Part shown: piece by piece, positions 1 to 7,992 of the stretch
Position numbering within the stretch: the first letter of the stretch is position 1
How the letters are laid out: the number at the start of each line of letters is the position of its first letter
NCBI GenBank assembly: GCA_031547305.1
Contig: JAVBSC010000009.1
Coordinates: forward strand, 1 to 31,207
Direction: 5' to 3'
Source: JAVBSC01 sp031547305
GTDB taxonomy: Bacteria; Desulfobacterota; Desulfovibrionia; Desulfovibrionales; Desulfovibrionaceae
Length of the DNA stretch: 31,207 nt
Notes under the pieces: generated by a model
What the model was told of the DNA's origin: nothing
Databases searched by the model: none
What the model saw: the letters and a program-made list of their open reading frames with translations, nothing else
Translations under genes and position numbers: made by a program

Positions 1-175
1 CCCCCCCCCCAACCCCCCCCACAGGGGCCCTGCGCCCTTTGCAACCTTTTGCGGGGGGCGCTGTCCCCAAACTCCAAACCCCCCCGCCGAAAAAGAGGAT
101 ACGGGGCAATCGCCCCCGGCGGAGGGGGTTGGGGAGGCGGAGCCACCCCAAAATATTACCAGCGGGATATAATTT
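1..175. repeat. GC-rich intergenic repeat at left window edge
   Basis: This stretch opens with two runs of C and holds two units of a repeat family seen elsewhere in the window. GGGGCGCTG at 55-63 recurs at 11006 and 27836. GGGGAGGCGGAGCC at 131-144 recurs inverted at 1878-1891. No convincing gene lies here. It ends just before the first permease and may hold that gene's leader, but no clear promoter is visible. The homopolymer start suggests an assembly edge. Confidence 0.55.
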
Positions 176-1039
176 ATGAGTTCAATACGCATGCGCGACA
201 AGCTGGTCTTTGCCTTTCCGGCGGCCATCTTTACCTTGTTGTTGCTGGCCTTTCCCTTTGTTTACACCATTTATCTGAGCACACAGGTTTTCACTTTTTC
301 CGGCGAAGGCATCTTTTCCGGACTGGCCAACTATCACCGGCTGATTCAGGATCCGGAACTCTGGAACGCCCTTAAGGTCAGCGTGATCATTTACCTGGCC
401 TGTCTGGTTCTCCAGATTATCGCGGGAACATATCTGGGTATGATTTTGTTCCACTCCCAATTCATGGGAGGGGCTCTACGCTCCATCCTTATTTCCCCCT
501 TTGTCCTGCCCCCGGTGGTGGTGGGCATGATGTTCCTGGTGGTTCTGGATCCCTCTCTGGGCGCGGCCAACTATATCCTTCAGCTTTTCGGCCTGCCGCC
601 GTCCCTGTGGCTGGCTTCGCCCACCATGGTCATTCCCACCATAGTCCTGCTGGATACCTGGCAGTGGACCCCATTTGTGGCACTGATCGTCCTGGGCGGT
701 CTGCAATCTTTGCCCGTTTCCGTGTATGAGGCGGCCGCCATTGACGGCGCCAACCGCAAACAGGTTTTTTTCCGCGTCACCCTGCCGCTTCTGGGCCCGA
801 CCATCATGACGGCCGCCATTTTGCGCAGCGTGGATTTGCTGCGCTTTTTCGACATCATCTACATCACCACCCAGGGCGGGCCGGGCAACGCTTCCAACGC
901 CATGAACATCTATGCCTTCCGCATAGGTTTTGAATATTTCGACCTCGGCTACGCCAGCGCCCTGATGCTGACCCTTACCGCGATCGTTCTTGGCGCGGTC
1001 TTTATTCTCAACAAAGCCAGGAGGGCCGTAACATGGTAA
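176..1039 (+). CDS. ABC sugar transporter permease, MalF/UgpA type
   Basis: This is an inner-membrane permease of the carbohydrate-uptake ABC family (287 aa, the usual length for UgpA/LacF-type subunits). About six hydrophobic segments are visible, the first at residues 10-30. The cytoplasmic EAA loop that docks the ATPase reads EAAAIDGANRKQVFFRVTLP, about residues 187-206. It overlaps the second permease by 7 nt, so the two are translationally coupled and should form a heterodimer. The ATPase follows at 3056. The start is the first ATG after a GC-rich repeat, with only a weak ribosome site (GGGA). No substrate-binding protein gene is in the window; it may lie upstream of position 1. The substrate cannot be read from the sequence. 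Confidence 0.92.
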   Translation: MSSIRMRDKLVFAFPAAIFTLLLLAFPFVYTIYLSTQVFTFSGEGIFSGLANYHRLIQDPELWNALKVSVIIYLACLVLQIIAGTYLGMILFHSQFMGGALRSILISPFVLPPVVVGMMFLVVLDPSLGAANYILQLFGLPPSLWLASPTMVIPTIVLLDTWQWTPFVALIVLGGLQSLPVSVYEAAAIDGANRKQVFFRVTLPLLGPTIMTAAILRSVDLLRFFDIIYITTQGGPGNASNAMNIYAFRIGFEYFDLGYASALMLTLTAIVLGAVFILNKARRAVTW

Positions 1040-1854
1040 AAAACGACGCCGGCTTCGTACGGTTTCTGCTCATCTTCCAAGTGCTCCTGGTCATTTGCGC
1101 CATGCTGGCTCCGGTGGTCTGGATGGTTCTGTGTTCGTTCAAGACTTCCGCCGCCGTGACCGCTTACCCGCCGGAGCTCTTTTTCAAACCCACAGTGGAA
1201 AACTACAGTACCCTGTTCGCCAAAACGCCGTTCCTGCACTATACCCTGAACAGCCTGATTGTTGCCGGCGGCTCCACAGTTCTGGGCGTGCTTCTGGGGG
1301 TTCCGGCCTCCTTCGGTATTTCCTGGTCGCGCATCACCTGGCCGGCCACGCTCACCCTGATCGCCCGCATGGCCCCGGGCGCGCTCTTTTTGCTTCCCTG
1401 GTACATGATGTTCCGGTCCATAGGCCTTCTGGGATCGCACCTGGCTCTTATTCTCACCCACGCGGCCATCACCCTGCCCATCATTATCTGGGTCACCCTG
1501 TCCTTCTTTGACGCCATACCCAGGAGCGTCCTGGAAAGCGCCCAGATAGACGGCTGCCCAAACTGGAAAATCCTACTGCGCATCGCCACCCCCCTGGCCA
1601 TGCCCGGCATTGTGGTGGCCACCATTCTGGGTTTTGTGTTTTCCTGGAACTACTTTTTGTTCGCCATCGTGCTCTGCGACAGCGACAGTAAAACCCTAAT
1701 CGCCGCCGCCTTCAACTTCATCGGCGAAGGCACGACCAACTGGGGCGGACTCATGGCCGCCGCCACCCTGATCGCCCTGCCGCCCATAGCCCTGGCCCTG
1801 TCCGTCCAGAAACGCCTGGTCGGCGGCCTTACCGTGGGCGCGGTCAAGGGGTAA
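1033..1854 (+). CDS. ABC sugar transporter permease, MalG/UgpE type
   Basis: This is the second membrane subunit of the same importer (273 aa, normal for MalG/UgpE/LacG). It has six predicted membrane spans and an EAA loop near residues 164-184 (ESAQIDGCPNWKILLRIATP). The start ATG lies inside the end of the preceding permease gene, 7 nt before its end, which supports a strict pair. A 228-nt gap rich in inverted repeats then separates it from the dehydrogenase gene. Family knowledge says MalF and MalG types pair 1:1 with a homodimeric ATPase. Confidence 0.92.
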   Translation: MVKNDAGFVRFLLIFQVLLVICAMLAPVVWMVLCSFKTSAAVTAYPPELFFKPTVENYSTLFAKTPFLHYTLNSLIVAGGSTVLGVLLGVPASFGISWSRITWPATLTLIARMAPGALFLLPWYMMFRSIGLLGSHLALILTHAAITLPIIIWVTLSFFDAIPRSVLESAQIDGCPNWKILLRIATPLAMPGIVVATILGFVFSWNYFLFAIVLCDSDSKTLIAAAFNFIGEGTTNWGGLMAAATLIALPPIALALSVQKRLVGGLTVGAVKG

Positions 1855-1870
1855 AGGCGGATTGAATTTT

Positions 1871-1917
1871 CTGGGGGGGCTCCGCCTCCCCAGCCCCTCC
1901 CAGCCAAGGGGCCCCTT
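1871..1917. repeat. GC-rich intergenic hairpin repeat
   Basis: CTGGGG at 1871-1876 pairs with CCCCAG at 1888-1893. The block GGCTCCGCCTCCCC (1878-1891) is the exact reverse complement of 131-144. It lies directly after the permease stop, where it could weakly terminate or stabilise the message. Confidence 0.5.
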
Positions 1918-1947
1918 TTACTGGCCGCGCGCCACTGGCCAAATCGT

Positions 1948-1967
1948 ATCCGGCATCGTTGCCGGAT
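1948..1967. repeat. Inverted repeat upstream of dehydrogenase
   Basis: ATCCGGCA and TGCCGGAT form an exact 8-bp inverted repeat around a 4-nt loop (tcgt). Partly complementary GGCC-containing flanks lie on both sides. It is in the gap between the permease and dehydrogenase genes and could be an operator or an mRNA hairpin. Its function is unknown. Confidence 0.4.
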
Positions 1968-2035
1968 CTTCGGCCAAAGTGGGCAGGCCATATAACTGCG
2001 GGTCCAGGGGATGATCACTTTCCCTGGCGGGGAGT

Positions 2036-2056
2036 TTGAGGGGCGGAACCCCTCAA
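2036..2056. repeat. Hairpin before dehydrogenase ribosome site
   Basis: TTGAGGGG (2036-2043) and CCCCTCAA (2049-2056) form an exact 8-bp stem with a 5-nt loop. It ends about a dozen bases before the strong AAAAAAGGAG ribosome site of the dehydrogenase gene. It may be an mRNA processing or attenuation element, or one more member of the intergenic repeat family. Confidence 0.4.
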
Positions 2057-2082
2057 CATATCAAAAAAGGAGTATTCAAAAA

Positions 2083-3051
2083 ATGCGTGTCATCAAATTT
2101 TTGGGAGATAAAAAGGTTCAGGTGGAGCAGGTGGCCATGCCCAAGCCCGGGAATGGCGAAGTGTTGGTGCGGGTGGTGCGTTGCGCCCTGTGCGGCAGTG
2201 ATTTCAAGCTGTTTTTCAACGGCGAGAAGCTCACCGGCGGGCATGAGATTCTGGGCATGGTGGAGCAGCCTGGACATGCGCTGCACGGCAAGCGCTGTTT
2301 GGTTTATATTCCTGTTTATTGCGGGGAGTGCGATGACTGCAAGCGGGGCGACACCAACTTGTGCGTGCATTCGGAGTTGATGGGCTGGAACCGTCCCGGC
2401 GGGTATTCGGAGTATTTTGCGGCGCCGGAGAAAGTGCTTATTCCGGTGCCGGACGATATTCCGGACGAACTGGCCCCGCTGCTGCTGGACGCCATCTCCA
2501 CCCCGGCCCACGGCGTGGATCTGGCGGAACTGGTCACCAGGGGACAGGGCGATGTGCTGATCATGGGAGCGGGCACCATAGGCCTGGGCGCGCTGCTGGT
2601 TTGCCGGGACAAGGGCTATAAGAACATTGTGGTGACCGAGCCGCGCGAGAACCGCCAGGCCAGGGCCAAGGCTTTTGGGGCCTGCATTCGGGCGGCCGGG
2701 GATAAATCCAGGCGCTACAAGCTGGTGCTGGAATGCAGCGGCAACCTGATGGCCCGGCAGGAAGCCATAGAAGTGGTGGACTCGCGCGGGGCTGTGGTGC
2801 TTCTGGGCGAAAATGACAAACCCTGGTGCATGGAAGAAAATAAAATTGTGCGGCGTAAGGATTTTTACATGCTCCGTTCGTTTTACTTCCCTAAGGCGGA
2901 CGTGCTCAGGAATGCGGAGATTTTGCGCCGCAATATGCAGGAATACAGAACGTTTGTGGATGCGCAGTTTTCCTTTGATGAATTTGAGGACCATTTTGCC
3001 CGTTTTGCGGCGGGCGAGTTGACCAAGCCTCTTTTTAAGCCGGGAGCGTAA
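2083..3051 (+). CDS. Zinc-dependent medium-chain alcohol/polyol dehydrogenase
   Basis: This MDR-family oxidoreductase (322 aa) probably oxidises a polyol or sugar alcohol, or reduces the matching aldehyde or ketone, with NAD. The catalytic zinc region reads CALCGSDFK (residues 36-44) followed by GGHE. Four structural-zinc cysteines sit in CGECDDCKRGDTNLC. The Rossmann motif GAGTIG is followed by an acidic VVTEP strand end, which favours NAD over NADP. I chose ATG 2083, not the upstream in-frame ATG at 2011, because a clear AAGGAG site precedes it and homology starts there. It is shorter than the usual 340-350 aa; the loss lies between the Rossmann fold and the LVLECSG strand. The ABC ATPase starts 4 nt after its stop. 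The substrate is unknown. Confidence 0.9.
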   Translation: MRVIKFLGDKKVQVEQVAMPKPGNGEVLVRVVRCALCGSDFKLFFNGEKLTGGHEILGMVEQPGHALHGKRCLVYIPVYCGECDDCKRGDTNLCVHSELMGWNRPGGYSEYFAAPEKVLIPVPDDIPDELAPLLLDAISTPAHGVDLAELVTRGQGDVLIMGAGTIGLGALLVCRDKGYKNIVVTEPRENRQARAKAFGACIRAAGDKSRRYKLVLECSGNLMARQEAIEVVDSRGAVVLLGENDKPWCMEENKIVRRKDFYMLRSFYFPKADVLRNAEILRRNMQEYRTFVDAQFSFDEFEDHFARFAAGELTKPLFKPGA

Positions 3052-3055
3052 AATT

Positions 3056-4132
3056 ATGGCGGGAATCTCCATACGAAAGCTCACAAAGCGTTACACTCCA
3101 ACAACTCCTCCTGTTTTGGACTCCATTGACCTGGAGATCGCCGATGGCGACTTCGTGGTGCTGGTAGGCCCTTCCGGCTGCGGAAAAACAACGCTGCTGC
3201 GCATCATTGCGGGGCTGGAAGACATCACCGACGGCGATATCCACATCGGCGAAACCCTGGTGAATAATCTGAGTCCGGCGGATCGCGATATCGCCTTTGT
3301 GTTTCAGGATTACGCCCTGTATCCGCACTTTACCGTACGCCAGAACATGGCTTTTGGCCTGGAAATACGGAAAACGCCCAAGGAGGAAATCCAGCGGCGT
3401 ATTGATTACGCGTCCGGATTCCTGCAAATCGGGCACCTTCTGGACCGCAAGCCGCGCGCCCTTTCCGGCGGTCAGCGCCAGAGGGTGGCCATGGGCCGGG
3501 CCATCGTGCGCGAACCCAAGGTCTTTTTGTTCGACGAGCCTTTGTCCAACCTGGACGCCAAGCTGCGCGTCGAAGTGCGCGCGGAAATCCGCAAACTCTT
3601 CGAGCAGTTTAAAAAAACCATGGTTTATGTTACCCACGATCAGGTGGAGGCCATGACCATGGCGGACCGCATTGTGGTGCTGAAGGATACGATCATCCAG
3701 CAGGTGGGTTCCCCCAGAGAAGTGTATACCAGGCCGGTCAACAAGTTTGTGGCGGAGTTCATCGGTTCTCCGTCCATGAACTTTTTCAAGGCCGGTGTGG
3801 ATGGCGGAGCCGTGGTGCTGGCCGGCGGCACGCGTATAGCCCTGCCGGCCGCTCTGGCCGGCCCCCTGGCCAAGAGCGGCCTTAAGGAAGTGGATTTCGG
3901 CATCCGGCCGGAGGATTTCCGTTTGGACCCCAACGGACCGCTCAGCGCAAAGGTTGCGGTGGTGGAGCCGTTGGGCTCCGACACATTGGTTTTTTTCAGT
4001 TTTGACGGCAAAGAATACATCGCCCGGGTGGATCCGGAAGCGGAGCCGCGCACCGGGCAGCGGATAACCCTTAACTTCAACGCGGAAAAGTGTCATATTT
4101 TCTCGCCCGAAAGCGGCAAAGCGATAAGGTGA
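3056..4132 (+). CDS. ABC sugar transporter ATPase, MalK/UgpC type
   Basis: This is the ATP-hydrolysing subunit of the importer (358 aa, typical for MalK/UgpC). Walker A is GPSGCGKTT (38-46), the Q-loop lies in FVFQDYALYP, and the signature is LSGGQ (136-140). Walker B is VFLFDEP (156-162) and the H-loop histidine is 194 in THDQ. A C-terminal extension of about 120 residues matches the regulatory TOBE domain of this subfamily. It starts 4 nt after the dehydrogenase stop, so it is co-transcribed. The placement of a catabolic enzyme between permease and ATPase genes ties the transport substrate to the pathway. Confidence 0.94.
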   Translation: MAGISIRKLTKRYTPTTPPVLDSIDLEIADGDFVVLVGPSGCGKTTLLRIIAGLEDITDGDIHIGETLVNNLSPADRDIAFVFQDYALYPHFTVRQNMAFGLEIRKTPKEEIQRRIDYASGFLQIGHLLDRKPRALSGGQRQRVAMGRAIVREPKVFLFDEPLSNLDAKLRVEVRAEIRKLFEQFKKTMVYVTHDQVEAMTMADRIVVLKDTIIQQVGSPREVYTRPVNKFVAEFIGSPSMNFFKAGVDGGAVVLAGGTRIALPAALAGPLAKSGLKEVDFGIRPEDFRLDPNGPLSAKVAVVEPLGSDTLVFFSFDGKEYIARVDPEAEPRTGQRITLNFNAEKCHIFSPESGKAIR

Positions 4133-4181
4133 GGTTCGTCCCCCAACCGCTTCGGCACCCATTTAACCAAAAGAGATTTTT

Positions 4182-5024
4182 ATGAGTTTGAGCACCATTA
4201 CCAATATGTTCACCCTCTCCGCCGCCAAGGACTGGGCGGTCGTCCACTTCAACACCCACAACGCGGAAATGATGAAGGCCGCGATCAAGGCTGCCGAAGC
4301 GGAGAAAGCGCCGGTAATCCTGGCCATCGGCGCCACCTCCATCCAGCATATCGGATTGCGCCCCCTGGCGGCCATGATGAAGGCCATGGCCGAGGAAGCC
4401 TCGGTGCCCGTAGCCCTGCATTATGACCATGCTAAAGACTTGTCCCTGATCCGGCAGTCTCTGGACGCGGGTTTCACCTCGGTCATGTTTGACGGCTCCT
4501 CGCTGAGCTACGAGGATAACGTCAAAAACACCATTGAGATGGTGAAGATGGCCCGGGATTGCGGGGCCAATGCTGAAGGCGAAATCGGCATAGTGCCGCA
4601 CGGCGACGCGGCCATCGGCAAAACAGTGCCCACAGATCCGGCCCAGGCCATTGAATTCGCCAAGCGCACCGGAGTGGACCTTCTGGCCGTGTCCGTGGGC
4701 TCCGTGCACAACATGCGCTCCCAGAACGCCAGCCTGGACGTGAACCTGATCCGCACCATTCATGAAGCCACGGGCGTGCCCCTGGTGCTGCACGGCGGCA
4801 GCGGCGTTATGGATAAAGACATTGCGGCGGCCGTCACCTGCGGCCTGCGCAAGGTCAACATCAACACAGCTCTGAAAATGGCTCTGGTCGACGGCATTGC
4901 CGAAGGCCTGAGGGAAGACCCGCAAATGGATCTGTTGCCGCTCATGCAAAAAGGCATCGCCCGGGGCACGGCCTTTGCCGTGGAGCGCCTGCGGTTGTGC
5001 AAGTCTCCGGGAAAAGCGGCTTAG
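4182..5024 (+). CDS. Class II ketose-(bis)phosphate aldolase, KbaY/GatY/FbaA family
   Basis: This zinc-dependent aldolase (280 aa) cleaves a phosphorylated ketose to dihydroxyacetone phosphate and an aldehyde. The catalytic aspartate and first zinc histidine are Asp82-His83 in HYDHA. Further zinc ligands fit His176 (VGSVHN) and His204 (LHGGSG). The acidic EGEIG segment (132-136) matches the EAELG motif of tagatose- and fructose-bisphosphate aldolases. The residue after His176 is Asn, where GTAHG is usual, so the substrate may differ from the classical ones. The start has an AAAGAGA ribosome site. The kinase gene follows after 12 nt, which suggests it supplies this enzyme's phosphorylated substrate. 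Confidence 0.92.
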   Translation: MSLSTITNMFTLSAAKDWAVVHFNTHNAEMMKAAIKAAEAEKAPVILAIGATSIQHIGLRPLAAMMKAMAEEASVPVALHYDHAKDLSLIRQSLDAGFTSVMFDGSSLSYEDNVKNTIEMVKMARDCGANAEGEIGIVPHGDAAIGKTVPTDPAQAIEFAKRTGVDLLAVSVGSVHNMRSQNASLDVNLIRTIHEATGVPLVLHGGSGVMDKDIAAAVTCGLRKVNINTALKMALVDGIAEGLREDPQMDLLPLMQKGIARGTAFAVERLRLCKSPGKAA

Positions 5025-5036
5025 GGCGGTAGAGCT

Positions 5037-5939
5037 GTGAAACAAAAACGTATTCTCTGCATAGGCAACGCGGTCCTGGACCAGTTGTACATGATGGATT
5101 CCATACCCACCACTCCAGGCAAGTATTTTGCAAAATCCTTCCTGGAAGCTGGCGGCGGCCCGGCGGCCACAGGCTCTGTGGCCATCGCCCGACTTGGCCA
5201 GTACGCCAGGCTGTGGAGCCGCATTGGCGATGATCCGGCCGGCGACCGGATCATCAAGGAACTTCGGGGTTACGGCGTGGACCTGACCGGGCTGGAGCGC
5301 ATCAAGGGCGTAATTTCCGCCCTGGCCGCCATTGCCGTGGACGCGCGCGGGGAACGCATGATCCTGGGGTTTATGGACCCCAATTTTCCGCAAGGCGCGG
5401 ACTGGCTGCCCCTGGACGATATTAAAACCTTTGACGCCGTACTGGCGGATGTGCGCTGGCAAAAAGGCGCGGCCGCCGTGCTTACCGAAGCCGCCCGCCT
5501 GGGCATTCCAAGCGTGCTGGACGCGGACAGCAGCCCATCCCTGGAAGCCCTGCAAACCCTGGTTCCCCTGGCCGGACATCCGATCTTTTCCGAGCCGGGC
5601 CTTAAGCAGTATACCGGCGATCCGAATCCGGAATCCGCCTTGCGCAAGGTGGCCGCTTCCATAAAGGGCATTCCCTATGTCACCCTGGGTGAAAAAGGCT
5701 GTCTGTGGATAGAAGGCGGCAAACTCCATTCCTCTCCGGCTTTCTTGGTTGACGCTGTGGATACCACCGGCGCGGGCGACGTGTTCCACGGCGCTTTCGC
5801 CCTGGCCCTGGCTGAAGGCAAAGCTGGTGCGCAGGCCGTGCGTTTCGCCTCCGGCGCCGCGGCCCTAAAGTGCACCCGCCCCGGCGGCCGGGCCGGTATA
5901 CCGGATAGGGCGAGTTTGGAAGAGTTTTTGAAGAAATAA
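5037..5939 (+). CDS. PfkB-family sugar kinase resembling sulfofructose kinase YihV
   Basis: This ribokinase-fold ATP:sugar kinase (300 aa) has GGGPAAT (39-45) near the sugar site. The PfkB signature DTTGAGD (242-248) ends in the catalytic Asp248. The start is GTG, 12 nt after the aldolase stop. From memory of E. coli YihV, several blocks look closely related: LADVRW, FSEPGL, DTTGAGDVFHGA and ALKCTRPGGRAGIP. Lys29 and Arg140 align with residues I recall as binding the sulfonate (Lys27, Arg138). The third, Asn109, would be Gly111 here. It could therefore phosphorylate sulfofructose or another ketose. The family call is firm; the substrate is open. A terminator follows at 5949. Confidence 0.9.
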   Translation: MKQKRILCIGNAVLDQLYMMDSIPTTPGKYFAKSFLEAGGGPAATGSVAIARLGQYARLWSRIGDDPAGDRIIKELRGYGVDLTGLERIKGVISALAAIAVDARGERMILGFMDPNFPQGADWLPLDDIKTFDAVLADVRWQKGAAAVLTEAARLGIPSVLDADSSPSLEALQTLVPLAGHPIFSEPGLKQYTGDPNPESALRKVAASIKGIPYVTLGEKGCLWIEGGKLHSSPAFLVDAVDTTGAGDVFHGAFALALAEGKAGAQAVRFASGAAALKCTRPGGRAGIPDRASLEEFLKK

Positions 5940-5948
5940 TATTGGACG

Positions 5949-5976
5949 AAAAGGGAGGCCACGCCTCCCTTTTTCT
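5949..5976 (+). terminator. Rho-independent terminator after the kinase gene
   Basis: AAAGGGAGGC (5950-5959) pairs exactly with GCCTCCCTTT (5963-5972) across the loop CAC, followed by more T. It closes the ABC-dehydrogenase-aldolase-kinase unit, or attenuates expression of the isomerase gene that starts 20 nt later. Confidence 0.8.
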
Positions 5977-5996
5977 ATTAAAAACAAGGTAATGCG

Positions 5997-6809
5997 ATGA
6001 GCGAATTGTTAAAGGGTTTTTCCTGGGCCTGGGAGAGTCTGGCGGCTTGCTCGGAAGCTTTGCCCATGCTGGCGGCGGCCGGATTTGACGGGGTGGAGAC
6101 GACCTTCGGCTCCGCCTGGCTGAACGCAGAAGTGCCGGAAAACCTGAAGGCGTTGCACAAGCGGGCGGAAGATCAAGGCCTGCGAGTACCGAGTTTGCGT
6201 GGCGGCAAATTTTTGTGGCAGAGCGTATCCTCCCCGGATGCGGGCCAGCGGGTCAAGGCTTTGGATTACGGCAAGGCGGCCCTGGACGCCGTGGCCGGGC
6301 TGGGCGGGGATGTTTTGCTGGTGGTGCCGGGCGCCTCGCGGCCGGATACGACTTATCAGGAACATTGGACCAGGGCCGTGGAATTTTGCCGGGCAATGGG
6401 CGATGAGGCGGCCAAGCGGGGCCTGAGCATTGGGGTGGAGAACGTGGAAAACGGCTTCCCCCTGGCCATCACGGCCTGGCAGGCTTTGATCGCGGAAATA
6501 GGCCACCCGGCCGTGGGCATGTATCTGGACGCCGGCAACATAGTCTGGCTGGATCACGGCTTCCCGGATCAGTGGATTCGGGCCATGGCCGGGCATATCC
6601 GGAGGATCCACGTTAAAGGGGCCAAACGGCGCGGGAGCATCTGCCCCTTGTTCGAGGGCGAGGTGGACTGGCCGGCGGTCATGCGGGCTATCCGCGAGGT
6701 TAAATACGCCGGCTGGATAATTGTGGAACCGGCCAATCTGCCGCTTTTGGCGCCTGAGCATTTTTATCGGACCCAAGCCGGGGATATGGAAATGATTTTT
6801 TGTTTGTGA
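5997..6809 (+). CDS. Sugar (phosphate) isomerase/epimerase, TIM barrel
   Basis: This protein (270 aa) belongs to the xylose-isomerase-like AP-endonuclease-2 fold family that includes UlaE, tagatose/psicose 3-epimerase and hydroxypyruvate isomerase. The family's metal-binding and acid-base residues fit Glu148 (VENVE), Asp178 (YLDAGN), His205 (IHVKG) and Glu244 (VEPAN). The spacing is close to that of UlaE-type epimerases. An AAGGT ribosome site precedes the ATG. It lies between a terminator and the TRAP genes, so it may be read through from the kinase operon or have its own promoter. Interconversion of a ketose or ketose phosphate before aldol cleavage is the inferred role. Confidence 0.88.
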   Translation: MSELLKGFSWAWESLAACSEALPMLAAAGFDGVETTFGSAWLNAEVPENLKALHKRAEDQGLRVPSLRGGKFLWQSVSSPDAGQRVKALDYGKAALDAVAGLGGDVLLVVPGASRPDTTYQEHWTRAVEFCRAMGDEAAKRGLSIGVENVENGFPLAITAWQALIAEIGHPAVGMYLDAGNIVWLDHGFPDQWIRAMAGHIRRIHVKGAKRRGSICPLFEGEVDWPAVMRAIREVKYAGWIIVEPANLPLLAPEHFYRTQAGDMEMIFCL

Positions 6810-6966
6810 GCTTGTGATTTTTTTTATATGCTATTATGTCATACTTGATGGGGAGATAGAGAGCTGTTCGCTGCGACGGTTCAGGACGAGATAGGCTGTT
6901 GCAAGAGTCAATTGCTCTATCGTGCGATCTCTGGTGCCAATTAACAGAAAAAAGGGAGAACCGGTT

Positions 6967-7977
6967 ATGAAGAAACTAGTTTGCCTGCTCGTATGCCTTA
7001 GTTTTCTGTTCAGCATCCCGGCCTTTGCCGCCAAAGTGGAATTGCGCCTGGGGCATGCCAACGCGCCCACTGACGACAGCATCTTCCAGGTCAATGCCCT
7101 TAAATTCAAAGAACTGGCCGAAAAATACTCCAACGGCGAAATTACGGTCAGCATTTTCGCCTCCGGACAGATCGGCGGCGAGGAAGAGCTGGTCAGCTAC
7201 GTCAAGGAAGGCAGCGTGGACCTGGCCTGCGCCAGCCTGAACCAGGTTTCCAACCACGCGCCGGGCCTGGAAGCCCTGTTCCTGCCTTACATGTTCCCGG
7301 ATTACGAGTCCCTGAAGCGGGCGCTGGCCGCCACCACCAACGATTTTAACGCCTACCTGGGCAAGCGCGCCAATATGCGCCTGGCCACGGTGATCACCGT
7401 GGGCGACTACGGTTTCCGCCAGATCCTTTCCCTCAAGCCGGTCAGAAGCCTGGAAGATCTGAAAAAAATGAAAACCCGCGTGCCGGCCAACCCGGTCATG
7501 ACCGCGGCTTTTGAATCCTTTGGCGTAAAGCCCACGCCCATTGCCTGGGGCGAGTTGTTCAACGCCCTGCAGACCAACGTTGTGGACGCCTTTGAATGCG
7601 ATATTTCCGTATTGGTTTCCGCCCGCTACAACGAAGTGATCAAGTATGTCACGGACATCAACTACGTGATGCAGATTTCCTTCCTGATCATGTCCAACAC
7701 CACTTACAACAAGCTCAGCCAGGAGCATAAGGCGATCATCGATCGCGTGATCAAGGAATGCAACGAGTACATGGCCGTAAAAGGGCCGGAACTCGGCAAG
7801 CACGCCAAAGATGTGAGCACCAAGGTGCAATTCCTGGGCAAACCGACCGATTACCCGAAGTGGGAAGAGGCCGGCCGCTCCACCTGGAGCAAGTTCTACA
7901 AGCGCATCGGCGACGGCGATGAGGCATCCGGCAAGGCTCTTGCGGAAAAGGTGTTCGCCGCATCCAAGGCAAAATAA
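6967..7977 (+). CDS. dctP: TRAP transporter periplasmic substrate-binding protein DctP
   Basis: This is the periplasmic solute receptor of a TRAP transporter (336 aa). Residues 1-21 form a signal peptide (MKKLVCLLVC start, AFA end). MKTRVPANP carries the conserved arginine that binds a carboxylate in most DctP proteins, and IAWGELFNALQ is the usual following motif. The ligand is thus likely an organic or sugar acid, or another anion. I chose ATG 6967 over the in-frame ATG at 6922 because AAAAAAGGGAG precedes it and the signal peptide begins there. A strong terminator follows, which fits the usual high expression of the receptor over the membrane subunits. Confidence 0.93.
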   Translation: MKKLVCLLVCLSFLFSIPAFAAKVELRLGHANAPTDDSIFQVNALKFKELAEKYSNGEITVSIFASGQIGGEEELVSYVKEGSVDLACASLNQVSNHAPGLEALFLPYMFPDYESLKRALAATTNDFNAYLGKRANMRLATVITVGDYGFRQILSLKPVRSLEDLKKMKTRVPANPVMTAAFESFGVKPTPIAWGELFNALQTNVVDAFECDISVLVSARYNEVIKYVTDINYVMQISFLIMSNTTYNKLSQEHKAIIDRVIKECNEYMAVKGPELGKHAKDVSTKVQFLGKPTDYPKWEEAGRSTWSKFYKRIGDGDEASGKALAEKVFAASKAK

Positions 7978-7992
7978 TTCCGTCTTTACCGC

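Noticed and set aside
49..375. 108-aa frame across the left edge and first permease
   Set aside because: It is largely repeat sequence, Pro/Gly-rich, and overlaps the clear permease gene in another frame.
2053..4162. Two long minus-strand frames opposite the dehydrogenase and ABC ATPase genes
   Set aside because: Both lie fully opposite genes with complete motifs and show no family signature.
4077..5789. 570-aa minus-strand open frame opposite the aldolase and kinase genes
   Set aside because: It is a shadow of two well-supported genes in GC-rich DNA. It has no recognisable domain, and its composition (many His, Gln, Gly, Arg) is that of an antisense frame.
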